DNA from: an uncultured Clostridia bacterium
GTDB taxonomy: Bacteria > Bacillota > Clostridia > TANB77 > CAG-508
Length of the DNA: 34,948 bases
Assembly (NCBI GenBank): GCA_947589835.1
Contig: CANQCT010000012.1
Location: 1 to 34,948 of the forward strand
Direction of reading: 5' to 3'
The translations under genes and the position numbers were made by a program. Of the stretch, positions 9,329-18,024 are shown one piece after another; the first letter of the stretch is position 1; each line of letters starts with the position of its first letter. Under the pieces are notes generated by a model that saw only the letters and a list, made by a program, of their open reading frames with translations, was not told the DNA's origin and ran no database searches.

Positions 9329-9452
9329 AAGAGATACAAAGCTAAATGGGCATTTTATAATTATAAATATTTATTTTGCTTTATTCCCTTTCTTTTTTGT
9401 TTTTTCTTTACTTTGCGTTTTATAAAAGTGCCCATTTAGTTTTGTATCTCTT
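9329..9452. repeat. Large inverted repeat (24 bp stem, long loop)
   Basis: AAGAGATACAAAGCTAAATGGGCA (9329-9352) is matched by its complement at 9429-9452 with one G-U pair; TTTTATAA/TTATAAAA extends the stem inward with a bulge. The loop of about 70 nt is pyrimidine-rich (TTCCCTTTCTTTTTTG). It follows the Asn-rich gene and could end its transcript, or it could be a small transposon-like hairpin. Confidence 0.75.
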
Positions 9453-9487
9453 GTGTTATATTAATATTTTATATTTTATATTGCTTA

Positions 9488-9580
9488 TTATAAAATAAAT
9501 AATATTTATTTTTATAAAATATATAATATTTATTTTTATAAAATACATAATTTATTATTATAAAATACATAATATTTATT
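9488..9580. repeat. A/T-only tandem repeat, about four 22-24 nt units
   Basis: Units beginning TTATAAAATA followed by ATAATATTTATT start at 9488, 9512, 9536 and 9558, with a partial unit near 9593. There is no gene here; the array lies between the hairpin and the 3' end of uvrA. Together with the preceding hairpin it explains the 310 nt between 9309 and 9618. Confidence 0.7.
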
Positions 9581-9618
9581 ATTATCTATTTTTTATAAAA
9601 TTTATAATGCTTTTTTGC

Positions 9619-12444
9619 TTATTTTTCCAAATATTTCTTTAAAAATTTTCCTGTATAGCTTTGTTCATTTTTTACAATTTGTTCTGGTGAACCTACTGCT
9701 ATAACTTGTCCACCTTTTTCTCCACCTTCTGGTCCTAAGTCTATAATATAATCTGCTGTTTTTATTAAATCTAAATTGTGCTCAATAACGATAATGCTAT
9801 TTCCAGTATCTACCAATCTTTGTAAAATATCCACTAATTTATGAACATCTGCAATATGAAGACCTGTAGTTGGTTCATCTAAAATATATAATGTTTTTCC
9901 TGTTGCTTTTTTAGAAAGTTCTGTGGCAAGTTTTACACGTTGTGCTTCACCACCAGATAATGTTGTAGAAGGCTGACCAAGCTTAATGTAGCCAAGTCCT
10001 ACATCATATAAGGTTTGAATTTTGCTTTTTATTCTAGGTAAATTTTTAAAAAATTCTAAAGCTTCTTCTACTGTCATGTCTAATACATCTGCAATAGTTT
10101 TTCCTTTATATTTTACCTCTAAGGTTTCTCTATTATATCTTTTACCTTTGCAAACTTCACAAGGTACATAAATATCTGGTAAAAAGTGCATTTCAATTTT
10201 TAAAACTCCATCTCCTGAGCAAGCTTCACATCTACCTCCAGACACATTAAAGCTAAATCTACCTTTATCATATCCACGCATTTTTGCTTCTTCTGTTGCA
10301 GAAAATATATCACGTATCATATCAAATACGCCTGTGTATGTAGCAGGGTTTGAACGTGGTGTTCTACCTATTGGAGATTGATCTATATTAATGATTTTAT
10401 CTATATTTTCTATTCCTTTTATTTCTTTGCATTTACCAGGTTTTTCATTTGAACCATATAAATCTCTAGCAACTGTTCTATATAAAATTTCATTTACTAA
10501 AGTACTTTTTCCAGAACCTGAAACACCAGTAACACAAATAAATTGACCTAGTGGGAATTTAACATTTATATTTTTTAAATTATGCTCTGTTGCACCTTTT
10601 ACTTCTATTGATTTTCCGTTTGATTTTCTTCTTTTTTTAGGTACAGTAATTTGTTTTTTACCACTTAGGTATTGCCCTGTAATTGATTCTGGCACTTGTT
10701 TAATTTCTTCTGCAGTTCCTTGGGCTATAACTCTTCCACCGTGAACTCCAGGGCCTGGCCCAATATCTATAATTTGATCTGCTGCATACATAGTATCTTC
10801 ATCATGTTCTACAACTAAAACACTGTTTCCTAAATCTCTTAATTTTTTTAATGTTGCAAGCAACTTATCGTTATCCCTTTGATGAAGTCCAATGCTTGGT
10901 TCATCTAGTATATATAGCACTCCTGTTAAGCCAGAGCCTATTTGAGTGGCTAACCTAATACGCTGTGCTTCACCACCTGATAAACTTCCTGCACTTCTAG
11001 ATAATGTTAAATAGTCTAGACCAACATCTATTAAAAATTGTAATCTTTTATTAAGTTCTTTTAAAATTTGATCTGCTATTATTCTTTTTTGTTTATCTAA
11101 TTCTAGTGAATTTAAAAAGTCTTTTATTTTATCTATTGACATATCTGTTAATTCATTAATATTTTTTCCGCCAACTTTAACAGATAAGCTTTCTTTTTTA
11201 AGTCTTGCTCCATGACATGTTTGACAAGCACTTTCGCTCATATACATTTCGTAAAAGTCACGCATTCCCTGTGACTTTGTTTCGTTGTATCTTCTATCTA
11301 ATGTAGGTAAAACTCCTTCGAATGGAGTGCTAAATCTTCTTGTGCCTGCATAAGATGTATATTCAAAGTCTATTACTTCATCTCCTGTACCATATAGTAT
11401 TTTTTCTAAAAACCATCTTGGAAGCTTTTTAATTGGCTGTTTTATATCTACTCCATAATGTTTTCCAATGCTTTCAAAATACATTTTAGCCATAGTTTCA
11501 CTCTTTTTCATAGTGCTAGCACCAAATGCTTTAACACCATCATAAAGAGTTTTGTTTTTATCTGGAATGATTAAGTCTTCATCCATTTTCATAAGGTAGC
11601 CAATTCCTGTACAAGTAGGGCAAGCTCCAAATGGATTATTAAATGAAAACATTCTTGGTGTTAACTCTTCAATACTAATTCCACAATCTGGACAAGCATA
11701 ATTTTGACTATATAAAATTTCTTTTTCTCCTGGAATATCTATTGTTACAAGATTATTTGCGTATTTTAGCGCAATTTCAACAGATTCTGTAAGTCTTGTT
11801 CTAATGTCTTCTTTTACAACTAGTCTATCTACTATTAAGTCTATATTATGTTTTTTCTTTCTATCTATATTAATATCATCTGTTAGTTCATAAGTTTGGC
11901 CATCTATTCTAGCACGAACAAAACCATCTTTTTGAAAGTCTTGTAAAAGCTTTAAGTATTCACCTTTTCTTCCACGAATAACAGGTGCTAAAACTTGAAT
12001 TTTGGTACCTTCTTCTAAACTCATAACGCTATCTACAATTTGATCTATGGTTTGCTTTTCTATTTTTTTACCACAATTAGGGCAATATGGTGTACCAACG
12101 CGTGCATATAGTAAACGAATATAATCATAAATTTCTGTAACAGTTCCTACTGTAGAACGAGGATTACGTGATGTAGTTTTTTGGTCTATTGAAATAGCTG
12201 GAGATAACCCTTCTATTGATTCTACCTCTGGCTTTTCCATTAAGCCTAAGAACTGCCTTGCATAAGAAGATAAGCTTTCTACATATCTTCTTTGTCCTTC
12301 TGCATATAAGGTATCAAATGCAAGTGAAGATTTTCCAGAGCCTGAAAGTCCTGTAATTACTACTAATTTATCTCTTGGAATTTCTAAATTTATATCTTTT
12401 AAATTGTGCTCTTTTGCGCCTTTTATTATAATGCTGTTATTCAT
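9619..12444 (-). CDS. uvrA: UvrABC excinuclease subunit A
   Basis: UvrA is the damage-recognition ATPase of nucleotide excision repair, working as a dimer with UvrB. The 941-residue protein is full length. It has ABC module 1 with Walker [15 protein letters not shown] (about 32-45), a zinc finger CPNCG near 120, the UvrB-binding/insertion region, a second Cys cluster [18 protein letters not shown] with CPTC, and signature [19 protein letters not shown] module 2 has Walker [16 protein letters not shown], a third zinc site [19 protein letters not shown]...[10 protein letters not shown], and signature [15 protein letters not shown]. uvrB and uvrC are not in the window. Its promoter contains a likely SOS operator identical in layout to that of dinD. 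Confidence 0.98.
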   Translation of the reverse strand: MNNSIIIKGAKEHNLKDINLEIPRDKLVVITGLSGSGKSSLAFDTLYAEGQRRYVESLSSYARQFLGLMEKPEVESIEGLSPAISIDQKTTSRNPRSTVGTVTEIYDYIRLLYARVGTPYCPNCGKKIEKQTIDQIVDSVMSLEEGTKIQVLAPVIRGRKGEYLKLLQDFQKDGFVRARIDGQTYELTDDINIDRKKKHNIDLIVDRLVVKEDIRTRLTESVEIALKYANNLVTIDIPGEKEILYSQNYACPDCGISIEELTPRMFSFNNPFGACPTCTGIGYLMKMDEDLIIPDKNKTLYDGVKAFGASTMKKSETMAKMYFESIGKHYGVDIKQPIKKLPRWFLEKILYGTGDEVIDFEYTSYAGTRRFSTPFEGVLPTLDRRYNETKSQGMRDFYEMYMSESACQTCHGARLKKESLSVKVGGKNINELTDMSIDKIKDFLNSLELDKQKRIIADQILKELNKRLQFLIDVGLDYLTLSRSAGSLSGGEAQRIRLATQIGSGLTGVLYILDEPSIGLHQRDNDKLLATLKKLRDLGNSVLVVEHDEDTMYAADQIIDIGPGPGVHGGRVIAQGTAEEIKQVPESITGQYLSGKKQITVPKKRRKSNGKSIEVKGATEHNLKNINVKFPLGQFICVTGVSGSGKSTLVNEILYRTVARDLYGSNEKPGKCKEIKGIENIDKIINIDQSPIGRTPRSNPATYTGVFDMIRDIFSATEEAKMRGYDKGRFSFNVSGGRCEACSGDGVLKIEMHFLPDIYVPCEVCKGKRYNRETLEVKYKGKTIADVLDMTVEEALEFFKNLPRIKSKIQTLYDVGLGYIKLGQPSTTLSGGEAQRVKLATELSKKATGKTLYILDEPTTGLHIADVHKLVDILQRLVDTGNSIIVIEHNLDLIKTADYIIDLGPEGGEKGGQVIAVGSPEQIVKNEQSYTGKFLKKYLEK

Positions 12445-12497
12445 AATTTTTATATTCCCCCAATTTATTTTTAAGTTTTATTTTTTTAATCAATAAT

Positions 12498-12526
12498 ATT
12501 ATAAAACGTTAGTTTGTAAAAGTCAA
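12498..12526 (-). promoter_or_regulatory. uvrA promoter with SOS (LexA-like) operator in the spacer
   Basis: On the minus strand TTGACT, a 17 nt spacer and TATAAT form a near-consensus promoter. The spacer holds CAAAC-TAAC-GTTTT, with the symmetric core AAAC-N4-GTTT at 12504-12515 touching the -10 box. The dinD promoter has the same boxes, spacing and operator position. Firmicutes LexA boxes have the form GAAC-N4-GTTC, so this is a relaxed version. Confidence 0.7.
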
Positions 12527-12547
12527 GGAAAAATTTTGAGCACTAAA

Positions 12548-12607
12548 ATGGAGCTTTTTTCTTAATACCTATACATATTATCGTTTTTATTAAGATAAAA
12601 GCTCCAT
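12548..12607. terminator. Hairpin between the Cys-rich protein gene and uvrA
   Basis: ATGGAGCTTTTTTCTTAATA and its complement (one mismatch) form a 20 bp stem with a 20 nt loop, directly after the stop of the minus-strand gene at 12612. It separates that operon from the uvrA promoter. Confidence 0.7.
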
Positions 12608-12611
12608 ATAT

Positions 12612-13553
12612 TTACTCTTTAAATGCTTCTTCTACTTTTTTAGTAGTTAAATTAGTTCCATAAAAATCTTTTCTTGAACAGCCTGCTCTACCACTTCCTG
12701 CACAGGCACAGGCACAGCTACTTGCACAACTGCTTGCACAGCTACTAGCACATGCACAACTGCTATGTACACAGCCCCCATAATAGCCTCTGCCATAATA
12801 TCCACCACCATAAAAGCCTCTATGACCATAATAGCCACCTCCGCCTCTTAGGCTAGCAATAACAATTGATACCCATATAGCAATAAATATAATAACAAAA
12901 ACTGCACCACTGTAATTACTATTGCCATCTGAACTTTTCTTTTGTGATGTTAATGCAGAAAAGGCTGATTTATCGTATTTTACTTTTGCTGTTAACTTTT
13001 CTCCTTTAGCCATATTAGTTTTATTCCATATTAAATAGCTTTCTTCTGTTATTTTGCTATTATGGCTTTTTACTTTATCTCTATTCCACTTTATAGTAAG
13101 ATTATCTACTTTAGCATCTGTAAACCATGCTGGTGTAAATTCATAATTACATTTTCCCCATGATACAGTGTATATATATGGCTGATGTATTGAATATTTA
13201 AATGTAATTTGTTCTCCTGCATAATATTTTTTATCAAAATCAATTCTTACTAAAGAACCGCTATATTTTGCTATTGATTTTATATTTTTACTTAAAGCTG
13301 TAGGAGTATCAAAATATGAGTTAGGAGTTCCTATTTTAACCCATTCTAAAGGGCCTTCTGTGGTTGAATCTAGTACCTTCCACGTTATTTCATAGGTAAT
13401 ATCTAGTGATCCATCATTTGTTCTTGGTTCAACAGTTACAATATAATTAACAATTTCATCTAAATCTGCAGCATACGTTTTTGTATTAATATTTAATAAG
13501 GCAATAAAAAATATAACTGCAATTAAGGTAAATAATATATATTTTCTTTTCAT
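12612..13553 (-). CDS. Membrane protein with exported beta-rich domain and Cys-rich C-terminal tail (candidate radical SAM substrate)
   Basis: Residues 1-28 are a signal peptide (cut probably at TYA-AD). Residues 30-200 look like a beta-rich exported domain (NYIVTVEPRTNDGSLDITYEITWKV). One transmembrane helix lies at about 215-235, so the rest should face the cytoplasm. That tail has a Gly/Tyr block (GYYGHRGFYGGGYYGRGYYGG, about 239-260) and a Cys cluster with cysteines at 261, 266, 268, 272, 276, 280, 282, 284 and 292 in SSCA, CACA and AGC contexts, then SRKDFYGTNL. It starts about 30 nt after the radical SAM/SPASM gene, so they form an operon. A cytoplasmic, repetitive Cys tail beside such an enzyme suggests thioether or similar modification. 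The family's function is unknown to me; the substrate role is inference. Confidence 0.82.
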   Translation of the reverse strand: MKRKYILFTLIAVIFFIALLNINTKTYAADLDEIVNYIVTVEPRTNDGSLDITYEITWKVLDSTTEGPLEWVKIGTPNSYFDTPTALSKNIKSIAKYSGSLVRIDFDKKYYAGEQITFKYSIHQPYIYTVSWGKCNYEFTPAWFTDAKVDNLTIKWNRDKVKSHNSKITEESYLIWNKTNMAKGEKLTAKVKYDKSAFSALTSQKKSSDGNSNYSGAVFVIIFIAIWVSIVIASLRGGGGYYGHRGFYGGGYYGRGYYGGCVHSSCACASSCASSCASSCACACAGSGRAGCSRKDFYGTNLTTKKVEEAFKE

Positions 13554-13581
13554 TTTAATTTTTTTCCTTTCTTCATTCGTT

Positions 13582-14961
13582 TTAAATTAGCAGCCTCCCA
13601 TTTCTTTTAATGGACATTTTCCGAGTACCTTTTGCAGAATAGCTTCTGTGCTTTTTACATTTAGGGCTATTCCATATTTTTTCCCATTTTGTATTTAGCA
13701 TATTTCCTAAGCCGGCATCTTCTCCTAGCCAGCTTTGGCATGGAACCACCTCACCATCTGGAGCTATAGCCATATTACTTAAACATGCACCACAATTTGG
13801 AACAGCTAAGCCTAAGTTTCTTATTTTGCTTTCTTCTATCCAGCCTGGAGATGTAAAGCTTATTTCCATTAAATTTTCTTTTGTATATTCATATGCTTGT
13901 TTTAAAATATCATATAATTCATCTGGTGAAAGCTGAGTATTTTTTGATTCTTCTGTTTTTGCATTTCCTGTAATTATTAAACCAGAACATGTAACATATT
14001 TTACACCTAAGCTATGTAAATATTTTAATGTTTCTACATAATTTTTATTAATTGTACATAAAGGTGTATTAATGCTTAAAGGTAAGCCAACTTTTAAGGC
14101 ATTTTTTATTCCTTCTACTGTTTTATCAAAATTATTTGCACCAACTAATTTATTATGCTCTTCTTTGTTGCTTGAATAAAATGTTATTTGAACATTATCT
14201 AAACTAGCATTATATAGCTTTTTGCAATATTCTTCTGTTAATAAAACTCCATTTGTGTTTAGTCTTGTAATAAACCATTTTGAATAATCTATAAGTTCTA
14301 TTAAATCATCTCTTCTAGTAGGTTCTCCGCCTGTAAATGTTAGCTGTGGAATATAGGCTTTTCTACATTTATCTATAATTTGCTTCCATTCTTCTGTTGT
14401 TAATTCTTTTTTATCTGCATAGGTTTGCCCTGCTGCATAGCAATGCAAACATTTTTGGTTACAATTCCACTTGCCGTCTTTTACCATACTGCTTACCATT
14501 AAATCCATTCTGTGTGGAGCCTTCATTTTGCTTGCATAATCTCCAATAGATAGTTGTCCTATTTTTTCTTGTGGCTCTCTACCTTCTGCTATATCTATAA
14601 ATACTGATAATATTTTATTTAAGTCTTCTTTTAAAACAATTCTTCCTGGCTTTTTGTATATTTCAAAAGCCTTATTTACCGTTTTTGTAACTACTTTTTT
14701 TAAGTCTGCCTCTGTAACTTCATTTCCTTTAAAATTATTTACTTCTTTTATAAATATTGCAAGTAATATTGTCCAAGCTAAATTAATTGGCAAAATGTCT
14801 TTTCCATTTAATATTACTAGGCTTGGATCGGCTTTAAATGGATTGTATTTTGCTGGTACTAAGTGTATTCTTACTACTCCTGGTTCATAAGGATTTAAGT
14901 TTGTGTGTAATACTTCTTGCAAGTTTTCCTTATAGAATTTTCTTTCTTTGTAATTCATCAT
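13582..14961 (-). CDS. Radical SAM/SPASM domain protein (C-terminus frameshifted)
   Basis: Numbering is from the ATG at 14961, which follows AGAAGGGG by 8 nt. Residues 1-145 are a helical N-terminal region. The radical SAM cluster motif CNQKCLHC (Cys 167, 171, 174) is followed by LTFTGGEPTRR and RLNTNGVLL. A SPASM domain has Cys 390, 393, 408 (NCGACLSNMAIAPDGEVVPCQSW) and Cys 435. The last residues as read (RKMSIKRNGRLLI) do not fit: dropping one A from the AAAA run at 13617-13620 gives RKCPLKEMGGC and a stop at 13587, restoring the two terminal Cys expected of SPASM proteins (457 residues). Such enzymes usually mature ribosomal peptides. The next gene encodes a Cys-rich tail protein about 30 nt downstream, the probable target. 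Confidence 0.88.
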   Translation of the reverse strand: MMNYKERKFYKENLQEVLHTNLNPYEPGVVRIHLVPAKYNPFKADPSLVILNGKDILPINLAWTILLAIFIKEVNNFKGNEVTEADLKKVVTKTVNKAFEIYKKPGRIVLKEDLNKILSVFIDIAEGREPQEKIGQLSIGDYASKMKAPHRMDLMVSSMVKDGKWNCNQKCLHCYAAGQTYADKKELTTEEWKQIIDKCRKAYIPQLTFTGGEPTRRDDLIELIDYSKWFITRLNTNGVLLTEEYCKKLYNASLDNVQITFYSSNKEEHNKLVGANNFDKTVEGIKNALKVGLPLSINTPLCTINKNYVETLKYLHSLGVKYVTCSGLIITGNAKTEESKNTQLSPDELYDILKQAYEYTKENLMEISFTSPGWIEESKIRNLGLAVPNCGACLSNMAIAPDGEVVPCQSWLGEDAGLGNMLNTKWEKIWNSPKCKKHRSYSAKGTRKMSIKRNGRLLI

Positions 14962-15077
14962 TTTTTTATCCCCTTCTTTTGTATTTTTCTTTATTTTACT
15001 ATATAAAAAAGAAAATAACAATAATTTAATACTTTTTTTGATAAAAACGTTGCTAATTAATTATTGTATAGTTAATT

Positions 15078-15190
15078 GCTTGAGTAGTACTAGTTTTCTT
15101 GTTTTTCAAATTGCCCGTTGCAGGAGTAGTTCAAAGAAGTTAAGTCAGAACGGGACCTCTCAAAACTGTGAAAAATAGTACTACTCAAGC
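15078..15190 (-). repeat. Intergenic hairpin element, copy 3
   Basis: This 113 nt copy is in minus orientation relative to copy 1. Arms are GCTTGAGTAGTACTA and exact complement, different from copies 1 and 2 at two positions that change on both sides. One inner block reads TCACAG instead of TCGCAG. The variable apical segment is ACTACTC. It lies between the start of the radical SAM gene and the L,D-transpeptidase terminator. Confidence 0.92.
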
Positions 15191-15218
15191 CTTATTATAA
15201 TTACAAGTATTTTCAAAG

Positions 15219-15246
15219 AAAACAGGCCTACAAAGAGCCTGCTTTT
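15219..15246 (-). terminator. Terminator of the L,D-transpeptidase gene
   Basis: On the minus strand AAAAGCAGGC pairs with GCCTGTTTT (one G-U) just after the stop codon, with T-rich sequence following. This is a typical Rho-independent terminator. Confidence 0.75.
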
Positions 15247-15250
15247 AAGG

Positions 15251-16651
15251 TTAGGATTTATAAATTATAATGAGTGTACTTGAGTTAATGTTTTCATATA
15301 GAGTTTTCGCGGAATTATAAGGCAAATTAACACATCCGTGAGATCCGTTTGTTTTGTATATTTGCCCACCAAATCTTCCATTTCGCCAAGAAGCATCATG
15401 AAATCCTACACCGCCGTTAAAAGGCATCCAATAATTTACGAATGAGGTATATCTGCTTCCATCATTATTATAGCCTCTTAAATATGTATTAGTTTGTTTT
15501 GCATCTAAAAAATACATACCAGTTGGAGTAGAATGTCCACCTGCCACACTACCTGTAACACATAGGCTTTTTAAAATACATTTTCCATCTTTATAAAACC
15601 AAAGGGTTTGCCTAGTTATATCTAATTCAATATAATTGTTAAGCCTTTTAGTAATTGGTTCGACCTCATAATTTAAGGTTATAGTCGCTTTCGTACCTAA
15701 TGCATTTTGAATTTGTTTAATAGCTTCTTCTTTATTAATTTTTGCTATTAAATCTTTTCTAATTTTTAACTTAATAGGATTAATATTAGTTGCAGGAAAC
15801 ATAAAGGTGCTTTCAGATACATTTGCTTTTTCTAAAAGTGAATCTACAAACGAAGATAAATTACTTTGTGTATTATCTATATAAAACTGACCATCTTCTG
15901 AAGCTTGAAACCAATTTATTATAGTATTTTTATCCAAAGCAATATCAAGGTTTGTTCCATCACTTAAATTAAATTCAAGCTTAGTATTTAGCAATTTGTT
16001 TGCTTCGTTACATTTTTTTACTAAAGTTTCATTTGTAGATAAAACTTTAGGTTTGTTTACTAAAGGTCTAAAATCAATAGGCTGTACGGAATTTTTTAAA
16101 CTATCAATTGCTTTTTTTAATGCAACTTCAAACTCAATTTCTGTTCCGTAAATTTCTGGAACAATTTTCATTTCATTTTCAGTTAATTGCAAATATGCAT
16201 CTTTAGATTGTACTAAATATTGCTCTTGTAATTTAAAAACTTCCTTAAGGCACTTTCTTACTTCCTGTTCGTTTACAGAAAAGAAGTTTTCATAGTTAAA
16301 TTCTTTTTGCTTTGCATCATTTTTTTGAGCTTCTAGTGCAATTTGTAATTGCTTATCATTTGCAATTTCTCTTTTTATGTTTTTAGCATAATAAGTAATT
16401 GCTGTTTTATTATTTCCATCTTTTAAAAATACAAATGCAACTTTTGATGATAAGCTTTTTTCAATTTCTTGTTTTGCTTTTTTTACTGTAAGATTAGAGC
16501 AATCAACTCCTTGAATAATAGTTCCTTTACTGTAATGTGTGCTTTTGTAATTTTTATAACCGATTAATGCTAGACTAAGGATAATTATAATTAGAATAAT
16601 AATACTACTAATTATAATTACTTTCTTTTTTCCCCGTGAAAAAGTGCTCAT
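15251..16651 (-). CDS. L,D-transpeptidase (YkuD) with peptidoglycan-binding domains
   Basis: This 466-residue enzyme is anchored by an N-terminal transmembrane helix (about 10-30, VIIISSIIILIIIILSLALIGY). Residues 45-330 look like two tandem putative peptidoglycan-binding (PG_binding_4/VanW-associated) domains. The YkuD catalytic domain fills residues 335-466 (YIELDITRQTLWFYKDGKCI; STPTGMYFLDAK; VGFHDASWR; NGSHGCVNLP). The SHGC cysteine is the expected nucleophile, with the FHD histidine. It should form 3-3 cross-links in the wall or attach proteins. The start follows GGAGGAGC. It has its own near-perfect promoter and terminator, so it is a single-gene unit. Confidence 0.93.
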   Translation of the reverse strand: MSTFSRGKKKVIIISSIIILIIIILSLALIGYKNYKSTHYSKGTIIQGVDCSNLTVKKAKQEIEKSLSSKVAFVFLKDGNNKTAITYYAKNIKREIANDKQLQIALEAQKNDAKQKEFNYENFFSVNEQEVRKCLKEVFKLQEQYLVQSKDAYLQLTENEMKIVPEIYGTEIEFEVALKKAIDSLKNSVQPIDFRPLVNKPKVLSTNETLVKKCNEANKLLNTKLEFNLSDGTNLDIALDKNTIINWFQASEDGQFYIDNTQSNLSSFVDSLLEKANVSESTFMFPATNINPIKLKIRKDLIAKINKEEAIKQIQNALGTKATITLNYEVEPITKRLNNYIELDITRQTLWFYKDGKCILKSLCVTGSVAGGHSTPTGMYFLDAKQTNTYLRGYNNDGSRYTSFVNYWMPFNGGVGFHDASWRNGRFGGQIYKTNGSHGCVNLPYNSAKTLYENINSSTLIIIYKS

Positions 16652-16712
16652 TATAAGCTCCTCCTTTTATTATGGCAAAATTTGCCACAAAATTTAAACA
16701 TAAGCTTTTGTC

Positions 16713-16741
16713 ATTATAACACTATGTAAAAAATATGTCAA
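16713..16741 (-). promoter_or_regulatory. Consensus sigma-A promoter of the L,D-transpeptidase gene
   Basis: TTGACA, a 17 nt spacer and TATAAT on the minus strand are a perfect match to consensus, about 60 nt upstream of the ATG. Confidence 0.8.
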
Positions 16742-16779
16742 AAAATGTTGTTTTTTAATTTACTATATAATAGATTAAA

Positions 16780-16891
16780 GCTTGCATAGTACTATTTTTC
16801 GCAGTTTTGAGAGGTCCCGTTCTGACCTGCTTCTTTGAACTACCAACTGCAACGGGCATTTGAAAAACAAGAAAACTAGTACTATGCAAGC
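16780..16891 (+). repeat. Intergenic hairpin element, copy 4
   Basis: At 112 nt it is the shortest copy. Arms are GCTTGCATAGTACTA and exact complement, a third arm version. The variable apical segment is ACTACCAA and the pre-loop is CCTG. The 3' flank AATTAACTATA is the family consensus. It is directly followed by the phased TTAC array. Confidence 0.92.
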
Positions 16892-16921
16892 AATTAACTA
16901 TAAAGCCATTAATTTGTTTTA

Positions 16922-16989
16922 TTACTATTTTATTACAATTATATTACAAATAGTTTACTTATGTTACATAAAAATTACATTTAGTTTAC
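16922..16989 (+). repeat. Helically phased TTAC array (seven motifs)
   Basis: TTAC starts at 16922, 16933, 16944, 16955, 16964, 16975 and 16986. The spacings are 11, 11, 11, 9, 11 and 11 bp, so the motifs mostly recur on one face of the helix; five of the seven read TTACA. No gene fits here. The array ends about 10 bp before a DnaA-box cluster, an iteron-plus-DnaA-box arrangement. Confidence 0.6.
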
Positions 16990-16998
16990 AAAAAAAAG

Positions 16999-17071
16999 AT
17001 ATCCACAATATTGTGGATAATGTGGATAACTTTGTGAATAACTATAAATAGTGAGCAAAAACTGTGGATAA
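16999..17071. promoter_or_regulatory. DnaA-box cluster
   Basis: Five boxes lie in 73 bp: ATATCCACA at 16999 (one mismatch), TGTGGATAA at 17012, 17021 and 17063 (exact reverse complements of TTATCCACA), and TGTGAATAA at 17033 (one mismatch). Boxes 1 and 2 form the 20 bp palindrome TATCCACAATATTGTGGATA. The surroundings are very A/T-rich. The site resembles the chromosomal DnaA-box clusters that regulate or titrate DnaA outside oriC; gene directions on both sides argue against oriC itself. Confidence 0.7.
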
Positions 17072-17143
17072 CTTTTTAAAATTATTTGTTATTCTTTTAT
17101 GAAAACTCTTTATTTTTTTATGAAAACTTATTATTTTTCATAA

Positions 17144-17196
17144 AAAATAGTATTATGTTATTTCTACTTATTGCAGAAAAATTATAATACTATTTT
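17144..17196 (-). terminator. Terminator after the DUF1294 gene
   Basis: AAAATAGTATTAT and its exact complement (13 bp, 27 nt loop) are followed on the minus strand by a T-run, 35 nt after the stop at 17231. Confidence 0.7.
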
Positions 17197-17230
17197 CAAT
17201 TTTTATTTTATTAAATAATTTATGTAGTAA

Positions 17231-17515
17231 TTAAAAAATTGCTAATAATATAAGCAATATTTGGCATATTAAAATTGCTGGAAATCCTATTACAAACTTC
17301 ATTTTTTGAGTTTTATGATGAAATGTATACATACCAGCAATTCCACCTATTCCTCCACCAAGTAAAACAAGAATTAGTAAGGTGTTTTCAGGTATTCTCC
17401 ATTTACCTTTTTTAGCTTTTCTTTTATCTAGCCACATCATAAAAAACGTAAACAGGTTTATGGCTATAACATATATAATTATATTTTGTATACTAAACAA
17501 TTCTTCTATTTTCAT
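17231..17515 (-). CDS. DUF1294 family small membrane protein
   Basis: This 94-residue protein has a first helix at about 10-30 (IIIYVIAINLFTFFMMWLD), the conserved cytoplasmic turn DKRKAKKGKWRIPENTLL, a Gly-rich helix LLGGGIGGIAGMYTFHHKTQKMKF and a last helix to the C-terminus. This is the standard DUF1294 layout, including the WRIPE and HHKTxKxxF motifs. Function is unknown for the family. It is followed by its own terminator, and is 49 nt downstream of the split HTH-repeat gene, so the two may share a transcript. Confidence 0.9.
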   Translation of the reverse strand: MKIEELFSIQNIIIYVIAINLFTFFMMWLDKRKAKKGKWRIPENTLLILVLLGGGIGGIAGMYTFHHKTQKMKFVIGFPAILICQILLILLAIF

Positions 17516-17564
17516 ATATAATTATCCTTTACTAATTAATCTTTTTTATATTTTATAATTGAAA

Positions 17565-17996
17565 CTAATCTTCTCCTATTGCTTTTGCAGATTTATTAGC
17601 TTCTTCTTTTGCTTTTTCTTGTTCTGCTTTTGCTCTTTCTAGTACTTCGTTTATTCTATTTTGAACGCCTTGAATAGTTGGTTCTTGTAAGCCTAAATGT
17701 TCTTCTGCAAATTCAATTGCTTTCATATATTCTCCAACTTTTAAATATGAATATGATAATAATGCATAATCAGCTTCTTGTAATAAATCCTCATAATCCA
17801 CAAGTATTCTTTTTACTTTTCCACTTATTTCTGCACTTTTTCCTTGTTCAACACTATTTATAGAATTTATAGCACCTCTAAGCATATTAATACTTCCTTT
17901 AAATTGACCTTTTCTAAGAGGTGAATTTAAATTTGGTTTAGTTTTTTTAGATTTATAATAATCTTCTTTTATTGCTTGTACTGTTTCTACTCCCAC
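17565..17996 (-). pseudogene. C-terminal part of the HTH-repeat protein, separated by a frameshift
   Basis: Read as an independent gene it would start at a GTG and give 143 residues. However, the same frame is open further upstream to the A7 run at 18040-18046, where it continues the protein ending at 18025: removing one A gives ELIKNLGYVDVKAIASRIGVGVETVQAI. The join creates a seventh copy of the module IA-x3-G-x4-V-x2-I seen in that protein. The C-terminal part has two helices that could be a coiled coil or TPR-like pair (VDYEDLLQEADYALLSYSYLKVGEYMKAIEFAEEHL) and a Lys/Glu/Ala-rich end (ERAKAEQEKAKEEANKS). No start-quality ribosome site is visible before the GTG. Confidence 0.7.
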
Positions 17997-18024
17997 TCCA
18001 ATTCGACTTGCTATTGCTTTAACG

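Noticed and set aside
12647..12838. Minus-strand open frame of 63 codons inside the Cys-rich protein gene
   Set aside because: Out-of-frame reading of the Gly/Tyr and Cys repeats (gives Val/Ala/Met repeats); no ribosome site.
16860..17051. Plus-strand open frame of 63 codons
   Set aside because: It starts inside hairpin element copy 4 and crosses the TTAC array and DnaA boxes; no ribosome binding site and no protein-like composition.
16652..17230. Chromosomal origin oriC at the DnaA-box cluster
   Set aside because: No dnaA, dnaN, rpmH or gidA nearby, and all essential genes on both sides run the same direction, so one side would be head-on to replication. Kept as a DnaA-box cluster.
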